A stretch of 5,830 bases of DNA. It comes from Dehalococcoidia bacterium. GTDB taxonomy: Bacteria; Chloroflexota; Dehalococcoidia; GIF9; AB-539-J10. The translations under genes and the position numbers were made by a program. The notes below the pieces were generated by a model. That model ran no database searches. It was given only the letters and a program-made list of their open reading frames with translations, and was not told where the DNA came from. Positions within the stretch are counted from its first letter, which is position 1; the number at the start of each line of letters is the position of its first letter. Shown here one piece after another: positions 1-5,583 of the stretch. Where the stretch lies: contig JAUWOB010000066.1 of NCBI GenBank assembly GCA_030612345.1, positions 1-5,830 on the forward strand, written 5' to 3'.

Positions 1-453
1 CGACGCCTTAGACCCGATGAGGAGGAGCAGCTGATCCGGCTGGCGAACGATGCTTACCACCTGGAGCGACTCCGACCTGGCATTCTGGCCAGATGGACGA
101 CCGAAGACCCTGTCTTCAGCATGGATTGTGTCAAGGTAGCCGAATATGAGGGCGAGTTGGTCGCACTGGTCGTAGCCCGCTCCGATCGGGAGTACAACAA
201 GCACTATCATGCCAACCGCGGCTATCTAGGCCCGGCGGCCACGCTGCCATCCCATCGGGGGAAAGGCTTGAGCAAGGCCCTGACTGCCCAGGCGATGAAC
301 GTCCTGCATGAGCTAGGAATGCAGACCGTCTGCTTACACACCTGGCAAACGAATAGGCCGGCCTTGGGAGTCACAACAGACCTCGGCTTCCGCGTCGGGC
401 ATGAGTGGAGAGTCCTGCGCAAGACGTTACATCAACTATGCGAAAGAGGCTGA
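1..453 (+). CDS. GNAT-family N-acetyltransferase, C-terminal part (start lies upstream of window)
   Basis: The frame is open from the first base, so the gene is cut by the window edge; 150 codons are visible before the TGA at 451-453. An internal ATG at 121 is unlikely to be the true start because the 40 codons before it read as normal protein. The GNAT signature is visible: a beta-strand segment (GELVALVVAR), then the acetyl-CoA pyrophosphate-binding loop SHRGKGLSKAL at about 253-285 (the R/QxxGxG/A motif), then a helix and a C-terminal segment with NRPAL and DLGFRVG typical of motif B. The family transfers an acetyl group from acetyl-CoA to an amine. The substrate cannot be read from the sequence. 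A second, broken GNAT gene of a different subfamily follows on the same strand after about 115 bases, so the two may have been co-transcribed. Confidence 0.85.
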   Translation, partial: RRLRPDEEEQLIRLANDAYHLERLRPGILARWTTEDPVFSMDCVKVAEYEGELVALVVARSDREYNKHYHANRGYLGPAATLPSHRGKGLSKALTAQAMNVLHELGMQTVCLHTWQTNRPALGVTTDLGFRVGHEWRVLRKTLHQLCERG

Positions 454-567
454 TGCTGAACCGATGTGATGGTTCATTCCCCTTCGTCTTGAGCGGCACT
501 CGCAGCCGTGTCCCGGAGTATTATGCGGCGGCAGCCTATAGCATCTCTTTGGGTAACGAGAGAGATC

Positions 568-1240
568 ATGTCTTCAAGACACAAACTGGTTTTCGCGACG
601 GAGCGACCGGTCGTCACAACCGCAACAGAAGACGATGTTGACCTGTTCTACGCCCTGTGGACCAACCCCCGCGTGATGAAGAACGTGGGGTTTCCCCGCG
701 GACTGCCTGTGACAGTATGTGAATTCCGGGAGAGCCTCTCGAAACAGGGAAGGTCCGAGTTTGACCAGTTGCTGGTCGTGGAACTGAAGGCCACCGGTCA
801 GTTCATCGGGGAGTGCAAGTTGTCTTACCCGGATGAGGCAGGCATAGCTGAAGCGGACGTCAAGTTGCTTCCGGAATTCTGGGGGGTATGAATACGGCGT
901 CGAGGCCTGACAGGGGCTGGTAGCCTATCAGTTCACCCACACCGACTGCGATCTTGTCCAAGCCACCCCCAACGTGGATAACATAGCTTCAGTCAAGATG
1001 CAGGAGGCCGTAGGTGGTGTGCGCACTGGTGAAGACGCGTATCAGCTTCCCGAGTCTATGCGGGCCTACACGACACCGATGCGTTACCACGTCTACCGGG
1101 TGAACCGAGCGGATATTGGCAACAAGAACGTCCGAGCCCTTGAGCGGGTCGAGATCGATGACCAGGCAATCACGGCTGACCATGGGAGGATCAACTCCTG
1201 CGAGTTGATTTCCTCAATGGGCATCGAGCGCGGTGCGTAG
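568..1240 (+). pseudogene. RimJ/RimL-like GNAT acetyltransferase, broken by frameshift plus in-frame stop
   Basis: The intact N-terminal part runs from ATG 568 to TGA 889-891 (107 aa). It has a purine-rich GAGAGAG just upstream and a typical Acetyltransf_3 pattern: RPVVTTATEDDVDLFYALWTN at the start, an acceptor-side strand FIGECKLSY, then LLPEFWG. The motif usually written WGxGYGxEA is split here: removing one G from the six-G tract at 881-886 restores W-G-Y-E-Y-G-V-E-A. The next codon but one then hits TGA at 908-910. Beyond it the same frame again reads as family sequence: QGLVAYQFTHTDCD, then TPNVDNIASVKMQEAVGG (the conserved N-x-x-S helix of this subfamily), then PESMRAYTTP and YRVNRAD ending near 1114. 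The frame then runs on to TAG 1238-1240, about 40 codons beyond the expected end, suggesting the original stop is lost too. In the family the product acetylates an N-terminal or small-molecule amine. Here it is probably non-functional, unless the lesions are sequencing errors. An upstream in-frame ATG at 508 adds 20 unconvincing residues. Confidence 0.8.
1190..1209. other. Perfect 8-bp inverted repeat between convergent genes
   Basis: ATCAACTC at 1190-1197 pairs perfectly with GAGTTGAT at 1202-1209 around a 4-nt CTGC loop. It lies between the decayed GNAT gene on the plus strand and the end of tldE on the minus strand (about 60 nt past the tldE stop). On the plus strand it is followed only by TTCCTC and on the minus strand by CCTCCC, so neither side has a real U-tract. 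A role as weak bidirectional terminator is possible but not shown. Confidence 0.35.
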
Positions 1241-1270
1241 CCAATCGGATCAGCAAAGCGCGGAGCCCCA

Positions 1271-2614
1271 CTATTCCTTCTGCACCCCGGTGAAGGTGAA
1301 GTCCTTGATATAGACAGCGGGCATGACCGCAAAAGACACGGCCTCGTCAGTGATGACCTCACGCTCCCTGGCGATCGCCTGCACATTAGAGAGGGCTCGC
1401 AACATGCTCTCGGTCCAGCGCAGGTTCTTCACCGCATGTTTGATCTTGCCCCCTTCGATGAAGAACGTCCCGTATCGAGTCATCCCGGTCATCAATGCTT
1501 TCTTCGGGTCAAGGAAACCGTTCACATAATGGAAGTTACTGACGAGCAGTCCCCGCTGGCAGGAAGCGATCATCTCCTCTACCGACGAGTCCCCCGGCCC
1601 CAGGCAGAGGTTCCAGGGAATCGCTCCATACGGACTGCCGGGCAGTCCGGCGTGGCCAGTCGGCCTCGCCTTGGCCTGGTTGGCGCTGATGGAATCGAAG
1701 ACTACGCCGCGATTGATTCCGTGCTCAATCAAGGTGACCCTCTGCTTGGGAGAGCCCTGGAAGTCGAAAGGCAGCCCCTGCGCCTCCGGCTCACGAACAC
1801 TATCATAGATGGTGACGTTCTCCCCCATGGAACGCTCGCCCAGCTTCCCCGCCAGGAAACTGGTCCCTTCAATGAACGAGTTCGACCCGAAGGCAATAAA
1901 GCTAAGCCACATCATCACTTCCGCAAGGCACCGCGGTTCAAGAATCACATCATACTGTCCCAAAGGCATCTCCTGCTGATTCCTGTTCAGGGTACAGCGC
2001 TCCAGCGCTTTCGCCGCGACTCGCTCGAAGTCTATGCTGCTCACATCGTGGGAAAAGGCACTCGAGCGGCTCATGCCCTCCTTCGAGACCGGCACGATAG
2101 TGATCCCCGCCTGAGTCAATGGCTGGTAGGCAGCCACACCGTTCGAGTTCAAGACAGCGACCTCCCCCTCCCCAGTACTGAAGGCCCCAGCGACTTCTAG
2201 CCCCAGCCGCTCAGCCTGAGCGAAGATCCTCTTCATTGTCTCGGCTCGAGCAGCCGGCGCGAACTTTGCCGTGGCCTCGAAATATGTCTGCGTCCGCTCG
2301 TAACCGGCCGGTCGCGGGAAGACCTTAAAGAAGGGATTCTCCGGCGGATGCCGGGCCAGTTCCAGAGCCCGGGTTGCAGTGCGGACCAGTGCTTCCTCTT
2401 CCAGTGTATTGACCGTGACCACTCCCAGCCGCTTCCCCTCAGCCACCCGCACATACACCCGGGTGTCCTCCTCGGACACGTTCTGGTGGATTGCCGACTT
2501 GGTATAACGTGTCAGATCACTCCGCCCACCCATATACACTAGCTCCGTCCCGTCTGCCGGGGAGCGACCAACAACACGCCTGAGTACTTCTAGAATTCGC
2601 TGTTCGCCTATCAT
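1271..2614 (-). CDS. tldE: TldE/PmbA-type subunit of the TldD/TldE protease
   Basis: The 447-residue product is close to the length of E. coli TldE/PmbA (about 450). TldE partners TldD in a cytoplasmic heterodimeric metalloprotease that threads and cuts unstructured peptides; known E. coli roles are maturation of microcin B17 and degradation of the antitoxin CcdA. The N-terminal domain (about 1-200) has the family layout, with a region around 31-68 and the strand ITIVPVSKEG near 171-180. The C-terminal barrel contains FGSNSFIEGTSFLAGKLGE (242-260), HAGLPGS...PWNLCLGPGD (321-342), LMTGMTRYGTFFIEGG (374-389) and the conserved VKNLRWTES (395-403). Where TldD carries HExxxH, this protein has EPRCLAEVMMWLSF (226-239), so it has no zinc site, which is how TldE differs from TldD. 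The ATG at 2614-2612 overlaps the tldD TGA as ATGA, with GGGGGTG 6 nt upstream as a ribosome-binding site, so translation is probably coupled. The stop is TAG. Confidence 0.93.
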   Translation of the reverse strand: MIGEQRILEVLRRVVGRSPADGTELVYMGGRSDLTRYTKSAIHQNVSEEDTRVYVRVAEGKRLGVVTVNTLEEEALVRTATRALELARHPPENPFFKVFPRPAGYERTQTYFEATAKFAPAARAETMKRIFAQAERLGLEVAGAFSTGEGEVAVLNSNGVAAYQPLTQAGITIVPVSKEGMSRSSAFSHDVSSIDFERVAAKALERCTLNRNQQEMPLGQYDVILEPRCLAEVMMWLSFIAFGSNSFIEGTSFLAGKLGERSMGENVTIYDSVREPEAQGLPFDFQGSPKQRVTLIEHGINRGVVFDSISANQAKARPTGHAGLPGSPYGAIPWNLCLGPGDSSVEEMIASCQRGLLVSNFHYVNGFLDPKKALMTGMTRYGTFFIEGGKIKHAVKNLRWTESMLRALSNVQAIAREREVITDEAVSFAVMPAVYIKDFTFTGVQKE

Positions 2615-4068
2615 TTTTTCACCCCCACTTCGACGTTTCTGAACCTGGCCGGAGCCACGCCGTGGGCCACATGCATCGTCTGCGGCGGCTCACCTTTGCC
2701 GCAATTGGGAAGTCCCCAGACTCTCCACTCGCTCCTGTCGCAAATCGCGTCACACGAGCCCCAGAACTGCGGCGTGATCCCCGTATACACGGGATTCTTG
2801 AGCATCCTCACACGCTTCCCGTGCTTTATCTCCCAGGCGATCTCGCAACCGAACTGAAAGTTAAGCCTGAGGTCGTCGATCGCCCATGCTTTGTTGGTGG
2901 ACACGAGGATCCCCTCCTTCGTATCGGCTATCAAATCGTCCAAGGTGAGCTGCTCCTCTCCCGGTTCCAGGTTGATGTTGATCATCCTGATTAGGGGAAT
3001 ATGGTTCCAGCTTTCGGCGCGCATCGCCCCGCTGCTTTGTCTTCCCAGAATCGGCGCAGTCTCCCTGGAAGTAAGGTAGCCGACGAACACTCCCTCCTCG
3101 ATAATGGGGAAGCGTTGGGCTGCCACTCCTTCATCATCATAGCCGAACGACCCGATCGAACCGGGTATGGTGGCGTCGCCGAAGATATCGACGATCTTAG
3201 ACCCGTACCGGAACTTGCCCACCTTGTCCGGCGTGAGGAAACTTCCTCCGGCATAGCTGATCTCGGTTCCCAGAGCTCGATCGAGCTCAGTGGGATGGCC
3301 GCAGGACTCGTGCACCTGGAGGACAAGTTGCGAAGAATCGATGATCAGGTCTCTGTTCCCCGCCGGACAAGGCTCCGCCGCGAGCAGAGCCAGCGCCTCC
3401 TCCCGCATCCGCTCGGCGTTCTCTACCAGTTTGAGGGATTCCACAAACTCATAGCCATGAGCAGCGAAGTCTCCGCCCATGCTGGTGGGATAGGACCTCC
3501 GTTGAACATCGCCTCCCTCGATAGCCGTGGCTTCAATGCCCGCGCCGCTCTCCAAGATGCTCTGTGTAACCTCGGCGCCTTCCGTGCTCAGGAAGAGCTT
3601 CTCCGTTCGGTAGAAGCTCATTGCTCCTTCCGCCACGGCAATCCCCTTGTCCTGCCTCAAGATCTTGAGTGCAGCAAATAGCAGTTCTAGTTTCCTGTCC
3701 AGGCTAACCGCGAAGGGATCGACCTCAAATCGAGTTCTATAGCGTCCGACATGTGGCGGGGATTCGTCGAGCTTCACAGGCTGACGCTGAGTCAAGTAGC
3801 TCGCCTTGGCGACCTCCAACGCCCGGCCGGCTGTTGCCGTTACGTCGGCTTCGGTAGGCCGGGCAGAGGCGGCGAAGCCCCATGACCCCTTATAGAGGAC
3901 GCGGATGCCGAAGCCGCAATCATCCTTCCGCGAGAGACCTGCCACCTGCTCGTTCCGCACCGTTATGCTCTCGCTCTCGCGATCCAGGTAACGCGCGTCG
4001 GCGTAGTCGACACCGGCCCGGCTCAAGTCATTCAGCGCCGCGTTAAGCCATTCCTTTGTCTCCCTCAA
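2611..4068 (-). CDS. tldD: TldD metalloprotease, catalytic subunit
   Basis: Catalytic zinc subunit of the TldD/TldE protease. Counting from the TTG at 4068, the product is 485 aa, close to E. coli TldD (481). The metal site HESCGH (HExxxH) is at residues 253-258, with Glu254 as the expected general base. The distal GSCD segment supplies Cys439, matching the third metal ligand known in TldD. Other family blocks are ELDRALGTE just after the motif, DDEGVAAQ, YLTSRETAP, the strand-rich NHIPLIRM segment and FGCEIAWEI. The N-terminal domain begins right at KEWLNAALNDL and continues through ESITVRNEQV and GFGIRVLYKGSWGFAA. Start choice: the frame also opens at TTG 4131 (506 aa), but the extra 21 residues look unlike the family. 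Neither start is ideal: AGGAGG at 4075-4070 lies only 1 nt before TTG 4068, while AGGAG at 4150-4146 is 14 nt before TTG 4131. It is first in an operon with tldE, with a 4-nt overlap, and is divergent from pth. Confidence 0.94.
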   Translation of the reverse strand: MRETKEWLNAALNDLSRAGVDYADARYLDRESESITVRNEQVAGLSRKDDCGFGIRVLYKGSWGFAASARPTEADVTATAGRALEVAKASYLTQRQPVKLDESPPHVGRYRTRFEVDPFAVSLDRKLELLFAALKILRQDKGIAVAEGAMSFYRTEKLFLSTEGAEVTQSILESGAGIEATAIEGGDVQRRSYPTSMGGDFAAHGYEFVESLKLVENAERMREEALALLAAEPCPAGNRDLIIDSSQLVLQVHESCGHPTELDRALGTEISYAGGSFLTPDKVGKFRYGSKIVDIFGDATIPGSIGSFGYDDEGVAAQRFPIIEEGVFVGYLTSRETAPILGRQSSGAMRAESWNHIPLIRMININLEPGEEQLTLDDLIADTKEGILVSTNKAWAIDDLRLNFQFGCEIAWEIKHGKRVRMLKNPVYTGITPQFWGSCDAICDRSEWRVWGLPNCGKGEPPQTMHVAHGVAPARFRNVEVGVKK

Positions 4069-4165
4069 GCCTCCTTTCGCCGTGAGTTTAGGAAATATCC
4101 GCCGGGAAACCAAGCCTGTACCGCAAGGCAAGATGATGGAAGATTCTCCTCATAATGCCTGCCTT

Positions 4166-4192
4166 CACAATCCCCGCATGCCGGGATGTGTG
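4166..4192. repeat. Imperfect inverted repeat in tldD leader region
   Basis: CACA-ATCCC at 4166-4174 pairs with GGGAT-TGTG at 4183-4192 (one bulged G at 4188) around a loop that contains the palindrome GCATGC (4176-4181). It lies about 100 nt upstream of the tldD start as read on the minus strand, and upstream of the pth promoter. It could be a hairpin in a tldD leader transcript or a protein-binding dyad; the sequence does not say which. Confidence 0.35.
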
Positions 4193-4223
4193 GAGGAGGA
4201 ACCGCGTCATACGGTTGCCGGTT

Positions 4224-4252
4224 TTGACGAAAGACTGGAGACAGCGTATATT
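4224..4252 (+). promoter_or_regulatory. Sigma70-like promoter for pth
   Basis: TTGACG at 4224-4229 and TATATT at 4247-4252 are separated by exactly 17 nt, each matching the -35 and -10 consensus at five of six positions. The expected transcription start is near 4259, giving a pth leader of about 105 nt. Nothing else starts downstream on this strand before pth. Confidence 0.7.
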
Positions 4253-4253
4253 G

Positions 4254-4306
4254 TTGCCACCTATAAGCCAGGTTTGGGTACATTTGAGGCCGATTGCAGG
4301 TGGCAA
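4254..4306 (+). repeat. Perfect 9-bp inverted repeat at the pth transcription start / leader
   Basis: TTGCCACCT at 4254-4262 and AGGTGGCAA at 4298-4306 are exact reverse complements separated by 35 nt. The left arm covers the predicted start of transcription and the arms are centred 44 bp apart, about four helical turns. This could be a pair of operator half-sites. If transcription starts a few bases earlier than predicted, it could instead be a long-range RNA stem in the leader. Family conservation is unknown to me. Confidence 0.45.
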
Positions 4307-4340
4307 GTGAGTAACCATCCTTGACTGATAAGCTGCGCAC

Positions 4341-4353
4341 TGCCCCGAGGGCA
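4341..4353 (+). promoter_or_regulatory. Small hairpin covering the only Shine-Dalgarno-like sequence of pth
   Basis: TGCCC (4341-4345) pairs perfectly with GGGCA (4349-4353) around a CGA loop. The GAGGG at 4347-4351, the only purine-rich stretch before the pth ATG at 4365, lies in the loop and 3' arm, 13 nt from the start codon. The ribosome-binding site therefore appears both poorly spaced and partly sequestered. Confidence 0.35.
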
Positions 4354-4364
4354 ATCTGAATCCA

Positions 4365-4940
4365 ATGAAGCTAATTGTGGGGCTGGGAAATCCGGGCAAG
4401 GGCTACGCCCATAATCGCCACAACGTTGGTTTCCGGTGCCTGGATTACTTTGCCAGGCTTAGCTCCATTCGCCTTGACCGCAGACAATGCCAGGCAAAAG
4501 TAGGCATGGGCGAAGTGAAAGGCGAGAGGCTGCTCCTGGCCAGGCCGGGTACATTCATGAATCTGAGTGGCAATCCCGTATTTTGCCTGCTACGCAAGCA
4601 TAGCATTTGTTTGAGCGATCTCCTGATAATACATGACGACCTCGACTTGCCTCTGGGCAAGATTCGCCTGCGCCAGAGCGGAGGCTCGGGAGGACACAAG
4701 GGCGTGAATTCCATTATCACTGCCCTGGGCAGCGAGGACTTCTCCCGAATCAGGGTGGGAATCGGACGGCCCCGAGAAGAAGAGCAACCGGTTGGTGAGG
4801 ACGCTATAGTCAGCTACGTGCTCAGCGATTTCTCGCGCCAGGAAGAAGCAGTAATCCGGTCCATAATCATCAAGGTAGCTGAAGCCATTGAGTGCTTTCT
4901 TACCCAGGGAATAGAAGCGGCCATGAACAAGTTCAACTAG
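4365..4940 (+). CDS. pth: Peptidyl-tRNA hydrolase (bacterial Pth)
   Basis: The enzyme cleaves the ester bond of peptidyl-tRNAs released from stalled or aborted translation, recycling tRNA in the cytoplasm. The product is 191 aa, the normal bacterial length (E. coli 194), and starts exactly at the family start MKLIVGLGNPG. Active-site residues visible are Asn9, catalytic His19 in NRHNVGF, Asn66 in PGTFMNLSG and Asp91 in HDDLDLP, with the GGSGGHKG loop and His111. They correspond to E. coli Asn10, His20, Asn68, Asp93 and His113. The position matching E. coli Asn114 is Lys112 here, an apparent substitution at a tRNA/substrate-contact position that I believe also varies in other bacteria. The C-terminal helix (about 158-189) ends AAMNKFN, as in other Pth proteins. 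The gene is monocistronic as far as visible, with its own promoter at 4224-4252 and a structured leader. The stop is TAG, and no clear terminator follows. Confidence 0.97.
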   Translation: MKLIVGLGNPGKGYAHNRHNVGFRCLDYFARLSSIRLDRRQCQAKVGMGEVKGERLLLARPGTFMNLSGNPVFCLLRKHSICLSDLLIIHDDLDLPLGKIRLRQSGGSGGHKGVNSIITALGSEDFSRIRVGIGRPREEEQPVGEDAIVSYVLSDFSRQEEAVIRSIIIKVAEAIECFLTQGIEAAMNKFN

Positions 4941-5210
4941 CCGCTGCACGGTGATTCTGCAAGGCGACAGGCCTACAGCTCAGTTCAACCCAGCCACCCT
5001 GGAGACGGCCACCGATCCTATACTCCGTAACCTGTGCGTGAACACATCGCGCCTGCGTTGACATCTACATACAGACCTCCTCGACAAAACGAAGGGATAC
5101 ACTCGGCAGACGCTGAGCTACCTACCTTGCTCCACGAAAAGGAGAAATCGACAGCGTACGACACATTGTCATCGCTCATCTCTACCACATCATCTACTGG
5201 ACAGCGACTT
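4941..5210. other. Intergenic stretch with no supported gene
   Basis: This stretch after pth holds no recognisable protein, tRNA or repeat. A 36-codon plus-strand frame from GTG 4951 to TGA 5061 and a minus-strand frame at 5018-5224 have no family-like features or ribosome-binding site. No stem followed by a T-tract that would end pth transcription is seen. A TTGACA at 5058-5063 has no matching -10 box. Confidence 0.5.
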
Positions 5211-5238
5211 TTGACAATTCCCACATGGATGATACAAT
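5211..5238 (+). promoter_or_regulatory. Strong sigma70-like promoter
   Basis: There is a perfect -35 box TTGACA at 5211-5216 and TACAAT at 5233-5238 (five of six matches), with a 16-nt spacer. The expected transcription start is near 5245. The first downstream ATG is at 5254, only about 9 nt after that start, so a message beginning here would be nearly leaderless for the small frame at 5254, or would serve the secreted-protein gene at 5584. Confidence 0.65.
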
Positions 5239-5255
5239 ATCACCTCAAGGATCAT

Positions 5256-5275
5256 GTCAGGTGCGCGGTCAGGTG
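5256..5275 (+). repeat. Tandem 8-bp repeat just downstream of promoter
   Basis: GTCAGGTG occurs at 5256-5263 and again at 5268-5275, a 12-bp period. The core AGGTG is also present inverted as CACCT at 5241-5245, next to the -10 box. Three AGGTG cores within 35 bp of a predicted transcription start resemble operator half-sites. The repeat may also be chance, since it lies inside a possible coding frame. Confidence 0.35.
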
Positions 5276-5327
5276 TACATATCGGAGGGTTGCACCGGTC
5301 TGCCCTATGCTCCACCGCGCCGGTCTA

Positions 5328-5337
5328 CCTGTACAGG
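5328..5337. repeat. Perfect 10-bp palindrome CCTGTACAGG
   Basis: A perfect dyad inside the possible small frame, about 90 bp downstream of the promoter at 5211-5238. A related half (AGGTGTACA) occurs at 5271-5279. It may be only a chance palindrome. Confidence 0.2.
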
Positions 5338-5533
5338 GTTCACCCGGTAGCAGGGATCATAGAACTGAGGCGGTTCGAAGACCACCCAGACCCGATAGAC
5401 AGGTGGATGTTCCTCCTGGAGGACCTCTAGAAGCGGGACAATCTGCAGGAGCTTTGCCGCGTAGACAGGCAGAGCGGCCGTCTGGGCCAGATCCGCGACT
5501 TAGCCTGTTGTATTGCGGGGAATGAACACTGAC

Positions 5534-5551
5534 CAAGCCTTCTGGCTTCGG
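5534..5551 (+). other. Small hairpin before the secreted-protein gene
   Basis: AAGCC (5535-5539) pairs with GGCTT (5544-5548) around a TTCT loop; the stem can be extended by CC/GG with one bulged C. There is no T-tract after it, so it is not a convincing intrinsic terminator. It may be a leader hairpin for the gene at 5584. Confidence 0.25.
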
Positions 5552-5583
5552 GGTGACGGCGAGAGACAAGGGAGAGTACAGAC

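Larger units (their letters stand above)
4069..4364. other. Divergent intergenic region between tldD and pth
   Basis: About 300 bases separate the tldD start on the minus strand from the pth start on the plus strand. On the plus strand it contains a good sigma70-like promoter and the pth leader with inverted repeats, listed separately. I could not find a comparably convincing minus-strand promoter for tldD. An 80-codon plus-strand open frame at 4082-4324 begins inside the tldD 5' end, shows no protein-like pattern, and is not called. Confidence 0.6.
5254..5532 (+). pseudogene. Possible small unidentified protein gene interrupted by an amber codon
   Basis: ATG 5254 opens a frame with AAGGA three to seven nt upstream. 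It runs 58 codons to TAG 5428-5430, then stays open for another 33 codons to TGA 5530-5532. The sequence around the stop looks continuous: RRFEDHPDPIDRWMFLLEDL, stop, KRDNLQELCRVDRQSGRLGQ. This is charged, helix-prone and uses mostly G/C third positions, as a real gene would. A single C-to-T change (CAG to TAG) would explain the stop. I do not recognise the family. The first 30 residues look less protein-like; frame 2 from ATG 5225 (41 codons to TAG) overlaps them, so a frameshift could also be present upstream. The alternatives are a real 58-aa protein, or no gene at all. TAG is an ordinary stop in tldE and pth here, which argues against general recoding. Confidence 0.35.

Noticed and set aside
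908..910. Selenocysteine at the TGA in the GNAT frame
   Set aside because: No SECIS-like element was evident, a frameshift lies 22 nt upstream, and GNAT enzymes are not known selenoproteins at this position.
1436..2200. Long plus-strand open frame (254 codons) antisense to tldE
   Set aside because: It is an antisense shadow of a clearly identified gene. The translation has no family pattern and no ribosome-binding site.
3001..3681. Plus-strand open frame (226 codons) antisense to tldD
   Set aside because: It is a shadow of tldD caused by the GC-rich codon pattern; the TldD frame contains the metal site and conserved blocks here.
4951..5061. 36-codon frame starting GTG right after pth, considered as a possible peptide substrate of TldD/E
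   Set aside because: There is no Shine-Dalgarno sequence, no leader/core pattern, and no RiPP modification enzyme nearby. Short frames of this size are expected by chance.
5428..5430. Pyrrolysine or reassigned amber codon
   Set aside because: Both tldE and pth end with TAG, so amber is a normal stop here. No pyl genes are visible, and decay by a point mutation is simpler.
5034..5525. Plus-strand open frame of 163 codons
   Set aside because: The translation is rich in Pro, Arg and Gly, with no recognisable motif and no ribosome-binding site. It spans the strong promoter. The overlapping frame at 5254-5532 has a more protein-like composition.
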